From positions 124,161 to 188,160 of the forward strand of contig NMRA01000553.1 of the NCBI GenBank assembly GCA_002633005.1: a stretch of DNA of 64,000 nt, in the 5' to 3' direction. Made by a program: the position numbers and the translations under genes. This document shows, piece by piece, positions 39,301 through 44,120 of the stretch (positions within the stretch are counted from its first letter, which is position 1; each line of letters opens with the position of its first letter). Source of the stretch: Phoronis australis. Taxonomy: Eukaryota > Phoronida > Phoronidae. The notes beneath the pieces are model-generated. The model did not search any database. It was given only the letters and a program-made list of their open reading frames with translations, and was not told the origin of the DNA.

Positions 39301-42243
39301 ATTCTGGGTAGCAACAACTACAGCGGAACAGCACGACGTAGAGTGCATTTCATTTCATTTTGGTTTTGAAGCACGTTTTACAAGCAAACACCTCACACTA
39401 AAGTTTCAGTCTGTCTGTTCGAAGGACTTGATACTACCTTGTAGCCTATGGAGCTCAGCCATAATGTAAAAATCTGTCGTGAAATAAAACCTTTACAAAA
39501 AATGGTCTTACTTTGTTAAACTCGTCATATTTCTTCTGTAGCATTTCCACATGCTCAAGGTCCTGTCCAAACTCTTCTGAAGCGACAAACGCCTCCTGCA
39601 AAAGAATGTCATAACCAGTGACAGAACATCAACTAAACATGTTCACACAAACATTATTGTGAACTTCAATCAAAAATTCCAGAGTGACCCTCCTGCAATT
39701 TACACACAATGCATATCAGAATATTGTTTTAACCTTTGGTGACCTCAACAGATGTGGAGCAGGCATGATGTTAACAAACAATTCTACATCTTTAAATTGA
39801 TGATTCCTAGAGATGAATACTATTCTTTAAGCTAGACATAGGGGTTATTTGATTGGTTTGGACTGTAAACATGAAGAAGACACTGGATTTTGATGTGAAT
39901 GTAAACCGCAACTGTAAGCGACACTGAGCAGTTTCCTAATATCCCTATAACTCGGAACATTTGGTTTAACACAACGGTGAGTGTCGGATATTTCGATTTC
40001 ATTTTGTGACGCGTCATAAAAATGGAGTCATCAAATACGGCAAATTAGCTCTTCTTATTCGGAATGGTCTTACTTTTGACTGAACAAACTCCCTTGTTTG
40101 ATCAAGTAAGCCATTTATGCCAGCAATGTTCAATATAGTTCTAGCATACGACTACTACAATGACTGGTGGCAGCACCTACCTTGTCTCTGATCCAGAACA
40201 TGATCTCGTCGCAGCCTCTCAAGAACGTCTGCAGCTGTAGAGCCTGCTGGAGTCTCTGGCTCTTTTCAGCCAGTTTGGCCAACAGCAGCTCCCACAGTCG
40301 ATGGAGTTCTTCCAGACGTACCTAGATGGAGCAGATGGTAGAATGGCATTGAGCGTCACGCTTATATCACAATTTTTGACGTTATTGACATCATCGTTTA
40401 TACAGCGCATGCACAAAATAAGTAAATGCTAACCATAACTAAATCGCAGCTTTCATGCCACGATGGCAGATTCCAGTTACAACAGAAAAGAGTGGCAATG
40501 CACAGTCATTGTCTAGAATACAGTTTCCACCTCGCAAACTATCCAGAAAATTCCGTCATAACTGGCAGCAATTTTTGACAGTGAATTTCACATGGGCTCA
40601 TCAAGACGGAGACTTGCAGGTCATTTTGACCAATTATTTTTGGCAATTATTACATATGAGAACCCAAAGAAATAAATCTTACTCTGATGGTCTCCGACAT
40701 GAAATGCTCTCTGTTGATCATTTCCATGCCTGTGTTGTCAAGGACGACGATGGCATTGCTATGGGCAGCTACTTCAGCTTCAAATGCCTGATGCTTTTGA
40801 ATTTTGGCCTGTAATAATATGAAGCATTGGAAAAATTAAAATACCACATTACCAGAGATTAAAAGAAAAATAAAATCTGAAATTAAGCTTTATTTAGACA
40901 AAATGCTGCGTTGAACAAACATCCGAGGAGAAAAGTTTGTAATGTAATGAAAATTTGCACTTCAATGAAAAGTCTGCACTATAATGAAAAATCTGTACTA
41001 TAATGAAAAATGTGCACTATAATAAAAATTCTACACCATAATAAAAACTATGCACTATAATAAAAAGTCTACACCATAATAAAAATTCTGCACTATAATG
41101 AAAAGTGTGCACTATAATGAAAAGCTTGCACTATTATAAAAAGTGCACTAAAATAAAAATTCTGCACTATAATGAAAATTCTACACTATAATGAAAATTC
41201 TGCACTATAATGAAATTTGCACTATAATTAAAAGTTTGCACTATAATTTAAAGTTTGTACAATGATGAAAAGTCTGCAAAATAATGAAGTTTGCACTATA
41301 ATTTTAAGTCTACACTATAATGAAAAGGCTGCACTATAATGAAAAGTTTGCACTATTATAACAAGTGCACTATAACAAAAATTCTGCACTATAATGAAGT
41401 TTGCACTATACTGAAGTCTGCACTATAATAAAAATTCTGCACTATAATGAAATTCTGCACTATAATGAAGTTTGCACTAAAATTCAAAGTTTGCACTATA
41501 ATGAAGTCTGCACTATTATAAAAAAGTCTGCACTATAATAAAAATTCTGCACTATAATGAAGTCTGCACTATAATGAAGTTTGCACTATAATTCAAAGTT
41601 TGCACTACAATGAAAAGTCTGCACTATTATAAAATTGTCTGCACAAAAATAAAAATTCTGCACTATAATGAAGTTTGCATTATAATGAAAATTCTGCACT
41701 ATAATGAAATGTTTGCACTGTAACGAAAAGTCTGCACTAAAATGAAGTTTGCATTATAATGAAAATTCTGCACTATAATGAAACGCTTGCACTGAAACGA
41801 AAAGTCTGCAGTATAATGAAAAGTTTGCACTATAATGAAAAGTCTGCACTATAATGAAGTTTGCACTATAATGAAAAGTTTGCACTATAATAAAAGTTTG
41901 AACTGTAATAGTTAGCATTTAAACTTGCTTTATTATGCTGTTAACCAACAAGAGAATCTTTTAAACTAGGAAGATAATTCATCTGCCAGCTAACCTGGAG
42001 ATTGGTTGGATCGCGATAATTCTCGTCGAGGGCTGTCTGGAGTTTCTCGTTAATCCAACTCTCCAATTCATCGGCATCACGCTTGAAGTACTGGAACTGC
42101 CGTGCGTCCTCCAGCATAGCACGCCGCTTCGAAACCGTCTGTTTGAAAGCATCGTAGCGAGTGAGCACCTGCTCGCGACGCTCCTGGATATCTTCGGCTG
42201 TCTCAAGGATCTTCACTTCGCGGGGACCTACGTCTGTCGTCAT
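243..42243 (-). CDS. SPTAN1: alpha-spectrin (non-erythroid type), 42 coding exons, 3' end outside window
   Basis: Alpha-spectrin forms antiparallel heterodimers and then tetramers with beta-spectrin, and makes the actin-linked skeleton under the plasma membrane. The joined exons give 2374 codons without a stop. The order is a short N-terminus with a single partial-repeat helix (residues about 15-45, the tetramerisation site), about nine 106-residue triple-helical repeats, an SH3 domain (about 975-1028), further repeats to about 2260, then a calmodulin-like EF-hand region (from 2276). The ATG at 42243 is preceded in frame by TAA in the same exon, which fixes the start. Family length is about 2415-2475 residues, so about 45 residues containing the end of the third EF-hand region are missing off the left edge. 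The vertebrate calmodulin/calpain loop in the repeat after SH3 is absent: exon 21 runs straight into exon 22. Identity is very sure; exact exon edges were read by eye from GT/AG sites and phase. Confidence 0.98.
1199..1345 (-). CDS. SPTAN1: alpha-spectrin exon 41 (EF-hand 1)
   Basis: Residues 2275 (split) to 2323 plus two bases. It carries a canonical EF-hand loop [12 protein letters not shown] (2278-2289) and begins the second loop (DPN, 2321-2323). Confidence 0.97.
1660..1890 (-). repeat. ~54-bp minisatellite anchored on the exon 40 donor
   Basis: The motif GAACATCA recurs at about 1668, 1717, 1771, 1825 and 1880 (spacings 49, 54, 54, 55), with CCCGTACCCC blocks between. The rightmost copy is the coding end of exon 40. 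Intronic copies at 1771 and 1825 have GG in place of the donor GT (GTTCAAGGGAGTGG on the minus strand). Confidence 0.85.
1878..2040 (-). CDS. SPTAN1: alpha-spectrin exon 40, donor in a ~54-bp repeat
   Basis: Residues 2221 (split) to 2274 plus two bases, donor phase 2 ([20 protein letters not shown] to EFSMMF). The exon end and donor GTTCAA|GTGAGT are the last unit of the minisatellite at 1660-1890. Confidence 0.97.
2524..2666 (-). CDS. SPTAN1: alpha-spectrin exon 39
   Basis: Residues 2173 (split) to 2220 plus one base, donor phase 1 ([20 protein letters not shown] to LEERLIL). Confidence 0.95.
3411..3523 (-). CDS. SPTAN1: alpha-spectrin exon 38
   Basis: Residues 2136-2172 plus two bases, donor phase 2 ([20 protein letters not shown]). 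Confidence 0.95.
4412..4591 (-). CDS. SPTAN1: alpha-spectrin exon 37
   Basis: Residues 2076-2135, phase 0 ([36 protein letters not shown]). Confidence 0.97.
4906..5095 (-). CDS. SPTAN1: alpha-spectrin exon 36
   Basis: Residues 2012 (split) to 2075, ending in phase 0. It holds the highly conserved segment [19 protein letters not shown] near the beta-spectrin nucleation end. Confidence 0.97.
5406..5619 (-). CDS. SPTAN1: alpha-spectrin exon 35
   Basis: Residues 1941 (split) to 2011 plus two bases, donor phase 2 ([33 protein letters not shown]). Confidence 0.96.
6140..6398 (-). CDS. SPTAN1: alpha-spectrin exon 34
   Basis: Residues 1855-1940 plus one base, donor phase 1 ([29 protein letters not shown]). 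Confidence 0.96.
7018..7272 (-). CDS. SPTAN1: alpha-spectrin exon 33
   Basis: Residues 1770-1854, phase 0 at both ends ([43 protein letters not shown]). Confidence 0.96.
8577..8621 (-). other. candidate 45-base cassette exon between exons 32 and 33
   Basis: On the minus strand TGTTGCAG is followed by 45 open bases and a consensus GTAAGTACC donor, phase 0 at both ends. It encodes [15 protein letters not shown], charged and leucine-rich as expected for a spectrin helix, inserted between EPTVQ and GVQEQG. Sense and splice sites are good, but a short open segment with such sites can arise by chance. Confidence 0.35.
10009..10102. repeat. perfect 44-bp inverted repeat with 6-base loop
   Basis: Left arm 10009-10052, spacer ATAGAC (10053-10058), right arm 10059-10102; the arms are exactly complementary. 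It lies in the intron after exon 32. It could be a real hairpin, a recent palindromic insertion, or a sequencing fold-back artefact. Confidence 0.95.
10232..10284 (-). repeat. 18-bp x3 repeat spanning the exon 32 donor
   Basis: Plus-strand unit CCGACATACTTGTACGCC at 10232-10249 and 10250-10267, with a third copy from 10268 covering the exon end. On the minus strand each unit carries GTATGTCGG. The unit is six codons with no stop in the spectrin frame. Confidence 0.9.
10277..10496 (-). CDS. SPTAN1: alpha-spectrin exon 32, donor in an 18-bp repeat
   Basis: Residues 1696 (split) to 1769, ending in phase 0 at HEPTVQ ([36 protein letters not shown]). The donor CAG|GTATGTCGG begins an 18-bp repeat with two more GTATGTCGG sites downstream. 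Use of these would append VCRGVQ once or twice in frame. Confidence 0.95.
10660..10880. repeat. dispersed repeat R1, copy 1
   Basis: Contains TGACATGCAAGGTCAGTGA and GTAGTTCTTTGTGAACCCTG, shared in the same order with 33415-33640. No coding capacity seen. Confidence 0.7.
11175..11330. repeat. dispersed repeat R2, copy 1
   Basis: Shares AAAATTCTCCAGTTTGGGAC and the following 100-plus bases with 32950-33100 at moderate identity. Confidence 0.55.
11584..11693 (-). CDS. SPTAN1: alpha-spectrin exon 31
   Basis: Residues 1660-1695 plus two bases, donor phase 2 ([15 protein letters not shown] to NERYE). Confidence 0.94.
12279..12314 (-). repeat. 12-bp x3 GC-rich repeat just past exon 30 donor
   Basis: Unit CCGCCCACTGCC on the plus strand, about three copies, starting 11 bases downstream of the exon 30 donor. 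The transcript side is G-rich (GGCAGTGGGCGG). Confidence 0.7.
12326..12615 (-). CDS. SPTAN1: alpha-spectrin exon 30
   Basis: Residues 1563 (split) to 1659, ending in phase 0 ([54 protein letters not shown]). The donor GTGAGTAGG is followed by a short GC-rich tandem repeat. Confidence 0.95.
12616..16194. other. large intron between exons 29 and 30
   Basis: AT-rich intron of 3.6 kb. It contains one copy of the short hairpin repeat (12981-13019). Open frames near 13.3-13.8 kb on both strands lack splice context, codon bias or recognisable family, and I do not call them genes. Confidence 0.7.
12981..13019. repeat. short hairpin repeat, copy 1
   Basis: Arms AAAACCAGT and ACTGGTTTT around the same loop (CTCCACTGAATAATGGGC) as the copy at 16690. 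Flanking text GACTACTGCC also recurs. Confidence 0.75.
16195..16442 (-). CDS. SPTAN1: alpha-spectrin exon 29
   Basis: Residues 1480 (split) to the first base of 1563, donor phase 1. Contains [19 protein letters not shown] and [12 protein letters not shown], parallel to exon 1/2 of repeat 1. Confidence 0.95.
16690..16737. repeat. short hairpin repeat, copy 2
   Basis: Perfect 13-base arms TGAGAACCAGTTT and AAACTGGTTCTCA separated by TCTCCACTGAATAATGGGCATC. The same hairpin occurs in other introns. Confidence 0.8.
17236..17339 (-). CDS. SPTAN1: alpha-spectrin exon 28
   Basis: Residues 1446-1479 plus two bases, donor phase 2 ([14 protein letters not shown] to KKEQVLD). Confidence 0.94.
17911..18103 (-). 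CDS. SPTAN1: alpha-spectrin exon 27
   Basis: Residues 1381 (split) to 1445, phase 0 end ([30 protein letters not shown]). It lies outside the duplicated block. Confidence 0.95.
18141..18776. repeat. duplicated block, copy A (probable allele)
   Basis: Starts GTTTGCTCAAAAGGAGGACG and ends ...TTACATAGC, immediately before a single N at 18777. It matches 18778-19318 with a few substitutions and one extra 95-bp unit (636 versus 541 bases, difference exactly 95). This looks like two alleles placed in tandem by the assembler. Confidence 0.8.
18420..19356 (-). repeat. ~95-bp minisatellite anchored on the exon 26 donor
   Basis: Copies of the motif CCTCCCACTCACTTCTCCA recur at about 18511, 18606, 18701, then 19147, 19242 and 19332, spaced 95 (once 90) bases, with an earlier related unit at about 18422 and its duplicate near 19058. 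The last copy is the real exon 26 end and donor. In most intronic copies the donor GT reads GC on the minus strand (GAAGCGAGTGG or GAAGCAAGTGG). The array is split by the assembly duplication at 18777. Confidence 0.85.
18778..19318. repeat. duplicated block, copy B (probable allele)
   Basis: Begins right after the single N at 18777 with GTTTGCTCAAAAGGGGGACG, repeats the sequence of 18141-18776 minus one 95-bp unit, and then continues into exon 26. Confidence 0.8.
19344..19492 (-). CDS. SPTAN1: alpha-spectrin exon 26, donor in a 95-bp tandem repeat
   Basis: Residues 1332-1380 plus two bases, donor phase 2 ([11 protein letters not shown] to SREELE). The exon end and GTGAGTGGGAGGA donor are the last unit of a ~95-bp repeat that fills the following intron (18420-19343). 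Confidence 0.94.
19493..23692. other. large intron between exons 25 and 26
   Basis: AT-rich intron sequence of 4.2 kb. Apart from the candidate cassette at 22847-22900 and a small imperfect inverted repeat near 22464-22498 (TTTTACCCG ... CGGGTAAAA), I see no coding or RNA gene signal. Confidence 0.7.
22847..22900 (-). other. candidate 54-base cassette exon resembling the start of exon 26
   Basis: On the minus strand an AAG acceptor after a mixed pyrimidine stretch is followed by 54 open bases and a GTGGGG donor, phase 0 at both ends. It encodes [18 protein letters not shown]. Exon 26 begins [11 protein letters not shown], sharing the pattern R-x-E-I-D-x-R-x-G, so this may be a partial exon duplication or relic. 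Inclusion would add 18 residues before exon 26 without shifting frame. Use in real transcripts is unknown. Confidence 0.35.
23693..23792 (-). CDS. SPTAN1: alpha-spectrin exon 25
   Basis: Residues 1298 (split) to 1331, ending in phase 0 ([20 protein letters not shown]). Confidence 0.95.
24335..24516 (-). CDS. SPTAN1: alpha-spectrin exon 24
   Basis: Residues 1238-1297 plus two bases, donor phase 2 ([10 protein letters not shown] to FQRFLSDY). Confidence 0.95.
24845..24989 (-). CDS. SPTAN1: alpha-spectrin exon 23
   Basis: Residues 1189 (split) to 1237, phase 0 end. Signature [17 protein letters not shown] and [18 protein letters not shown] of the next repeat, closely parallel to exon 6. Confidence 0.95.
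25186..25277 (-). CDS. SPTAN1: alpha-spectrin exon 22
   Basis: Residues 1159-1188 plus two bases, donor phase 2 ([10 protein letters not shown] to EVQRYH). Confidence 0.93.
25793..25900 (-). CDS. SPTAN1: alpha-spectrin exon 21
   Basis: Residues 1123-1158, phase 0 (DLKSNEQRL to EKIRMQIT). This is where vertebrate alpha-II spectrin carries its calmodulin-binding, calpain-cleaved loop. Here the repeat passes directly to exon 22 with no such insert. Confidence 0.94.
26228..26410 (-). repeat. two-copy tandem repeat including the exon 20 donor
   Basis: About 50 bases around 26228-26280 (beginning AATCAGAGGCCACATGGCC) match 26355-26405 (AATCAGAGACCACATGACC) with scattered changes. Both copies end in a GTGAGTG donor on the minus strand. 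The right copy holds the true exon 20 donor; the left lies about 125 bp inside the intron. Confidence 0.7.
26279..26290 (-). other. candidate 12-base microexon between exons 20 and 21
   Basis: On the minus strand a T-rich tract ending GTTTAG is followed by 12 bases (Arg-Leu-Thr-Glu) and GTGAGTGTTGG, in phase 0. The donor half lies in a diverged copy of the exon 20 donor region, so it may be a by-product of that duplication. Inclusion would add four residues in helix B of repeat 10. Confidence 0.22.
26404..26605 (-). CDS. SPTAN1: alpha-spectrin exon 20
   Basis: Residues 1055 (split) to 1122, ending in phase 0 at KKFDDFQK. It encodes helix C of repeat 9 and helix A and early B of repeat 10. 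Its donor and the first intron bases are duplicated about 125 bp downstream (see 26228-26410). Confidence 0.94.
26703..26749. repeat. short hairpin repeat, copy 3
   Basis: Arms GAGAACCAGTTT and AAACTGGTTCT around CTCCACTGATTAACAGGCATC, followed downstream by GACTACTGCCC as in the other copies. A degenerate relative lies near 6876-6925. Confidence 0.75.
26862..27654. mobile_element. terminal-inverted-repeat element, truncated at a single N
   Basis: The left end reads GGGCTGTTCCAGTAAAATCT then a G run. The right end, read in reverse, gives a G run followed by GAAGGCAC and text matching the left end of the element at 56525 (ACCCACC...CCC..ATTTTTCATTTATTTCT). The outer right terminus is missing at the N at 27655. 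I see no transposase, so it is MITE-like or a deletion derivative. It lies in the intron between exons 19 and 20. Confidence 0.6.
28045..28190 (-). CDS. SPTAN1: alpha-spectrin exon 19 (SH3, second half)
   Basis: Residues 1007-1054 plus two bases of 1055, donor phase 2. It carries the SH3 DWWKVEV and [11 protein letters not shown] motifs (conserved tryptophan pair at 1008-1009, proline at 1021), then the linker to repeat 10. Confidence 0.97.
28206..28262. repeat. two-copy ~31-bp tandem repeat
   Basis: CAGGGTGTCATAAAATAC occurs twice, about 30 bases apart, upstream of the exon 19 acceptor (minus-strand sense). Confidence 0.75.
28601..28735 (-). CDS. SPTAN1: alpha-spectrin exon 18 (SH3, first half)
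   Basis: Residues 962-1006, phase 0. It contains the SH3 ALYDY motif (978-982) and the [18 protein letters not shown] strand region typical of alpha-spectrin SH3. Confidence 0.97.
29196..29438 (-). CDS. SPTAN1: alpha-spectrin exon 17
   Basis: Residues 881-961, phase 0. It encodes repeat 9, with [13 protein letters not shown], and ends REQAQACR just before the SH3 domain. Confidence 0.95.
30002..30169 (-). repeat. C-rich tract with 19-bp repeat just past exon 16 donor
   Basis: The 168 bases downstream of the exon 16 donor are pyrimidine-rich on the plus strand, so G-rich in the transcript. They include a 19-bp direct repeat (ATTCAATCCACAACACTAC, 30102-30120 and 30121-30139) and runs such as CCTCCCCTCCCCTCCC that could form a G-quadruplex in the RNA. 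Confidence 0.7.
30170..30487 (-). CDS. SPTAN1: alpha-spectrin exon 16
   Basis: Residues 775-880, phase 0; the longest coding exon, about one full repeat (repeat 8, [13 protein letters not shown]). Two donors lie three bases apart (CTG|GTG|GTAAG). The GTG-included donor is preferred because it uses GTAAGTG and reads WQQLV-EKANQR, matching the family. Confidence 0.94.
31190..31375 (-). CDS. SPTAN1: alpha-spectrin exon 15
   Basis: Residues 713-774, phase 0. It encodes repeat 7 helix B ([19 protein letters not shown]) through helix C (VVERYEALA). Confidence 0.95.
32443..32454 (-). other. candidate 12-base microexon between exons 14 and 15
   Basis: On the minus strand a pyrimidine-rich tract ending AACAG is followed by exactly 12 bases (Met-Ile-Asn-Gly) and a strong GTGAGTAAG donor. 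Inclusion keeps phase 0 and would insert four residues between SEDFGK and DLTSVQ, in the AB loop of repeat 7. By rough motif odds, two or three AG-12-GTRAG arrangements are expected by chance across these introns. It is a candidate only. Confidence 0.25.
32777..32889 (-). CDS. SPTAN1: alpha-spectrin exon 14
   Basis: Residues 675 (split) to 712, ending in phase 0 after SEDFGK. It encodes helix A of repeat 7 ([12 protein letters not shown]). Confidence 0.94.
32950..33105. repeat. dispersed repeat R2, copy 2
   Basis: Counterpart of 11175-11330 (AAAATTCTCCAATTTGGGAC). At this site R2 precedes R1; at the other site R1 precedes R2, so this is not a simple segmental duplication. Confidence 0.55.
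33415..33640. repeat. dispersed repeat R1, copy 2
   Basis: Second copy of the repeat at 10660-10880, same orientation, diverged by substitutions and small gaps. Confidence 0.7.
34044..34248 (-). CDS. SPTAN1: alpha-spectrin exon 13
   Basis: Residues 607 to the first base of 675, donor phase 1. It encodes the [19 protein letters not shown] motif of repeat 6 and its helix C (IQALWKQL). Confidence 0.95.
34385..34600. repeat. dispersed ~220-bp repeat R3, copy 1
   Basis: Begins CTCACCAAGTTAGGACACAA and includes GGCAATATTTTGAAAATTTG and GGGCATTCACAACAATGTTA. It aligns with 38090-38305 and 43890-44120. Confidence 0.65.
35184..35339 (-). CDS. SPTAN1: alpha-spectrin exon 12
   Basis: Residues 555-606, phase 0. 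It encodes helix C of repeat 5 and helix A of repeat 6 ([21 protein letters not shown]). Confidence 0.94.
35597..35674 (-). CDS. SPTAN1: alpha-spectrin exon 11
   Basis: Residues 529-554, phase 0. It encodes the end of helix B and the BC loop of repeat 5 ([16 protein letters not shown]). Confidence 0.92.
36016..36126 (-). CDS. SPTAN1: alpha-spectrin exon 10
   Basis: Residues 492-528, phase 0. Motif [19 protein letters not shown] belongs to the AB loop and helix B of repeat 5. Confidence 0.94.
36705..36944 (-). CDS. SPTAN1: alpha-spectrin exon 9
   Basis: Residues 412-491, phase 0. It encodes the B/C helices of repeat 4 and the start of repeat 5 ([14 protein letters not shown]). The intron immediately after the donor is C-rich on the plus strand (G-rich in the transcript). 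Confidence 0.95.
37271..37444 (-). CDS. SPTAN1: alpha-spectrin exon 8
   Basis: Residues 354-411, phase 0. It encodes helix A of repeat 4 and its AB loop with the motif [20 protein letters not shown], which recurs in repeat 13 (exon 25). Confidence 0.95.
37590..37850 (-). repeat. 32-bp x8 tandem repeat of exon 7 end plus intact 5' splice site
   Basis: On the plus strand the donor-plus-exon core (TTACCTTGGTACTCAGA, with variants) recurs with donors at about 37597, 37629, 37661, 37693, 37722, 37754, 37786 and the genuine 37818; spacing 32 bases, once 29. On the minus strand nearly every unit reads GAGTACCAAGGTAAGACC, so eight usable-looking GT donors lie in series. Confidence 0.92.
37820..37936 (-). 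CDS. SPTAN1: alpha-spectrin exon 7, donor inside a 32-bp tandem repeat
   Basis: Residues 315-353, phase 0, ending NWQGLSTK. The last bases of this exon and its GTAAG donor form one unit of a 32-bp repeat that continues through seven more copies into the intron (37590-37850, described separately). The donor nearest the coding exon is chosen because it alone continues the spectrin frame into exon 8. Extending to any downstream copy meets an in-frame TGA within 24 bases. Confidence 0.93.
38090..38305. repeat. dispersed ~220-bp repeat R3, copy 2
   Basis: Begins CTCACCAATTGAGGACACAA and keeps CTACCAGGCAATACTATGAA and GTGGGCACTCACCACACTT in the same order as copy 1. Confidence 0.65.
38409..38645 (-). 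CDS. SPTAN1: alpha-spectrin exon 6
   Basis: Residues 236-314, phase 0. It runs from helix C of repeat 2 (ELNEAWQRL) through helices A and B of repeat 3, with the signature [18 protein letters not shown]. Confidence 0.95.
39118..39222 (-). CDS. SPTAN1: alpha-spectrin exon 5
   Basis: Residues 201-235, phase 0. It encodes the end of helix B and the BC loop of repeat 2 ([13 protein letters not shown]). Confidence 0.92.
39512..39595 (-). CDS. SPTAN1: alpha-spectrin exon 4
   Basis: Residues 173-200, phase 0 at both ends. It encodes the loop and first part of helix B of repeat 2 ([20 protein letters not shown]). Confidence 0.93.
40181..40321 (-). CDS. SPTAN1: alpha-spectrin exon 3
   Basis: Residues 126-172, phase 0 at both ends. 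It encodes helix C of repeat 1 (RLWELL) passing into helix A of repeat 2 (MFWIRDK, with the conserved tryptophan). Confidence 0.93.
40683..40808 (-). CDS. SPTAN1: alpha-spectrin exon 2
   Basis: Residues 84-125, phase 0 at both ends, donor GTAAG. It encodes the repeat 1 B helix with the family motif [11 protein letters not shown] and the start of helix C. Confidence 0.93.
40945..41915. repeat. ~1 kb AT-rich minisatellite in first coding intron
   Basis: Dozens of 15-20-base units of the form TGCACTATAATGAAAAGTC (also AAAATTC, AAGTT variants) fill the intron between coding exons 1 and 2, in one orientation and with variable unit length. No spacer/repeat structure, so not CRISPR. Confidence 0.95.
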
Positions 42244-42255
42244 TCTGATTTACAG
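41995..42255 (-). CDS. SPTAN1: alpha-spectrin exon 1 (first coding)
   Basis: Coding part is 41995-42243, residues 1-83, ending in phase 0. Twelve bases of 5' UTR precede the ATG after an AG acceptor, so at least one non-coding exon lies upstream. An in-frame TAA sits three codons before the ATG. It encodes the partial-repeat helix that pairs with beta-spectrin in tetramers ([13 protein letters not shown]) and the A helix of repeat 1 (ESWINEK). Confidence 0.95.
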
Positions 42256-44117
42256 CTGAAACAGAAAATAAAAAGGTTAGTGAAAGGAAAAGGTGATCAG
42301 TGCGATGGACCCACATGCGTGGCCTGCGTATGTCTGGTATGTGTATCAGACCGCCTATAATTATTTTTTTTTTAAACGAGATGGACGTCATCTGAAAAGC
42401 AAGGAACTTTAGCTTGCAGGGGTCGAATGGGGTAGACTTAAATGGCTGTCTTTTAAAACAGCCGTGCCATGTATTGAAATTCATTAAACCAGCAGATGGT
42501 GATCAGGTCTTCAGTGGACAGGCATTCAGCGCCACCTACAGATCCCATGTAATGCGATCACAGAGGATTCAACCTACTGGTTAAACAAAGTTTTAACACC
42601 TTTTCTGCTATTGCAATACTGTGTGGTGGGATGTATCAACGCCATCAATTGATGAGCAAGGAAGTGCTGTACTGTATATTTCCATCTGCAAAGACGTACC
42701 CGCAGCAAGTCAGAGGCTGCAGTTGATAAAGCAGCAGAACTTCGATCTCAGCAGGTATCGAAAAGCTATAGGGAATTAATGACCTTAAACTAATCAAGCA
42801 ACGGGAGAGGTTTACAGTAGAATTCAGTCCTCAAACTTGAACCAATATATAGTAATTCAACTATTGTCCACCAAATCTTAGTCGGAATCAATCGCAAGTC
42901 ACTTTTGTGCTCTCATTACGCTAGAGTGTCCCCCATTCTCCCTGATAACGGGAAAAGGGCAGAATAAGATGTCTTTCACACTATTTAAAAAATTTACATA
43001 TTTCATTTGTAGATAACATAATCTAATTCTTTTCTGTTTTAATTACCAAAGCGGTAGAATACAATCCATCAAATTAAATTTGGCCACGTCAATCGATCAG
43101 CAATCATTTTCCCCTACACAGTTGTTAAAGTAGTTTTTTCTTACTAAAGGTTGTGCTATTGCTCTTCCGGTCTTTAGATATAACACAAGAGTTCAGCAAA
43201 TTATCTGATAAAATAAGCTATGACCTTTGCTTACCACACATTATTGACTTAATGACAGACACTCAAAGTGACCACACAAGGATTCCCACTTTAAGACTAA
43301 TTGCTAGACAAAGAAAATGTACCACAGCAGCAGCACTTGTCTGTTCAAATGCTTTTCTTTTCACAATTGAGAAATTGCTGCTATTATCGCCACTTACATG
43401 AACCTAACATTAGTTGCCAGACTGAGACACGGTCCACACAATATGTCTTCTGCCTATGTTGTCTGCTACAGTTTTAGGTGAACAGACTCAGACCGAAGAC
43501 AGCAAGAGATTGTGGAATGCTGTATAAGAAACTTGCCTAGAGAACGCATACACCAGAACTCCAGAAGCTAGTTCTCCAACAGACTACAAGATCGATGCAT
43601 GTTTGCACAGCTAAAGCTGCTCTTCAAGTTATTGACATTCCTCTGCTGATAACCATATTCCTAGACAGGTCATGATGAGTCATGCATTAGTGATGCAGCT
43701 CAACACACCACACAGCAGTGTTCCACTCGGTTTAATTTCATACAGGCTGCCAGTCCTGCCACACTGTCTAACACAACCCTTTCACACAAAATTCAAGAAA
43801 ATGAAGTAAGTGTCCTTCACACGCAATATGCGAACATTCTGCCATAGGCCACTGGCCAGCACAGAAACGTAGTGTTCAACTACGGTGAAATCTCACTAAT
43901 GCAAGACACAGCATGGCCGACAAATGAAATTTTATTTTCTCATGTTCAGTTTAAGATACATATAGCACCATATTAGTGGCTTTCCACATTCAATTTCTGC
44001 ACCATAGCTACCATCTAGCAATGTTTTGAGCAATCGTGGACATTCAACAACATTAGGAACATCTGAAAACTGGAAAAGGGAAATTTTATCAATTATTTTG
44101 GCCCATAACTGGTAACA
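42256..44117. other. spectrin upstream intron sequence
   Basis: Sequence 5' of the first coding exon. Because exon 1 has an AG acceptor, this is probably intron. No exon or gene recognised; contains repeat R3 copy 3. Confidence 0.6.
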
Positions 44118-44120
44118 TTT
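43890..44120. repeat. dispersed ~220-bp repeat R3, copy 3
   Basis: Begins CTCACTAATGCAAGACACAG and keeps CTACCATCTAGCAATGTTTT and GGACATTCAACAACATTAGG. It ends where duplicated block 44118-46511 begins. Confidence 0.65.

Noticed and set aside
40945-41915. Possible CRISPR-like array
   Set aside because: Units are directly adjacent, degenerate and have no unique spacers; it is an animal-intron minisatellite.
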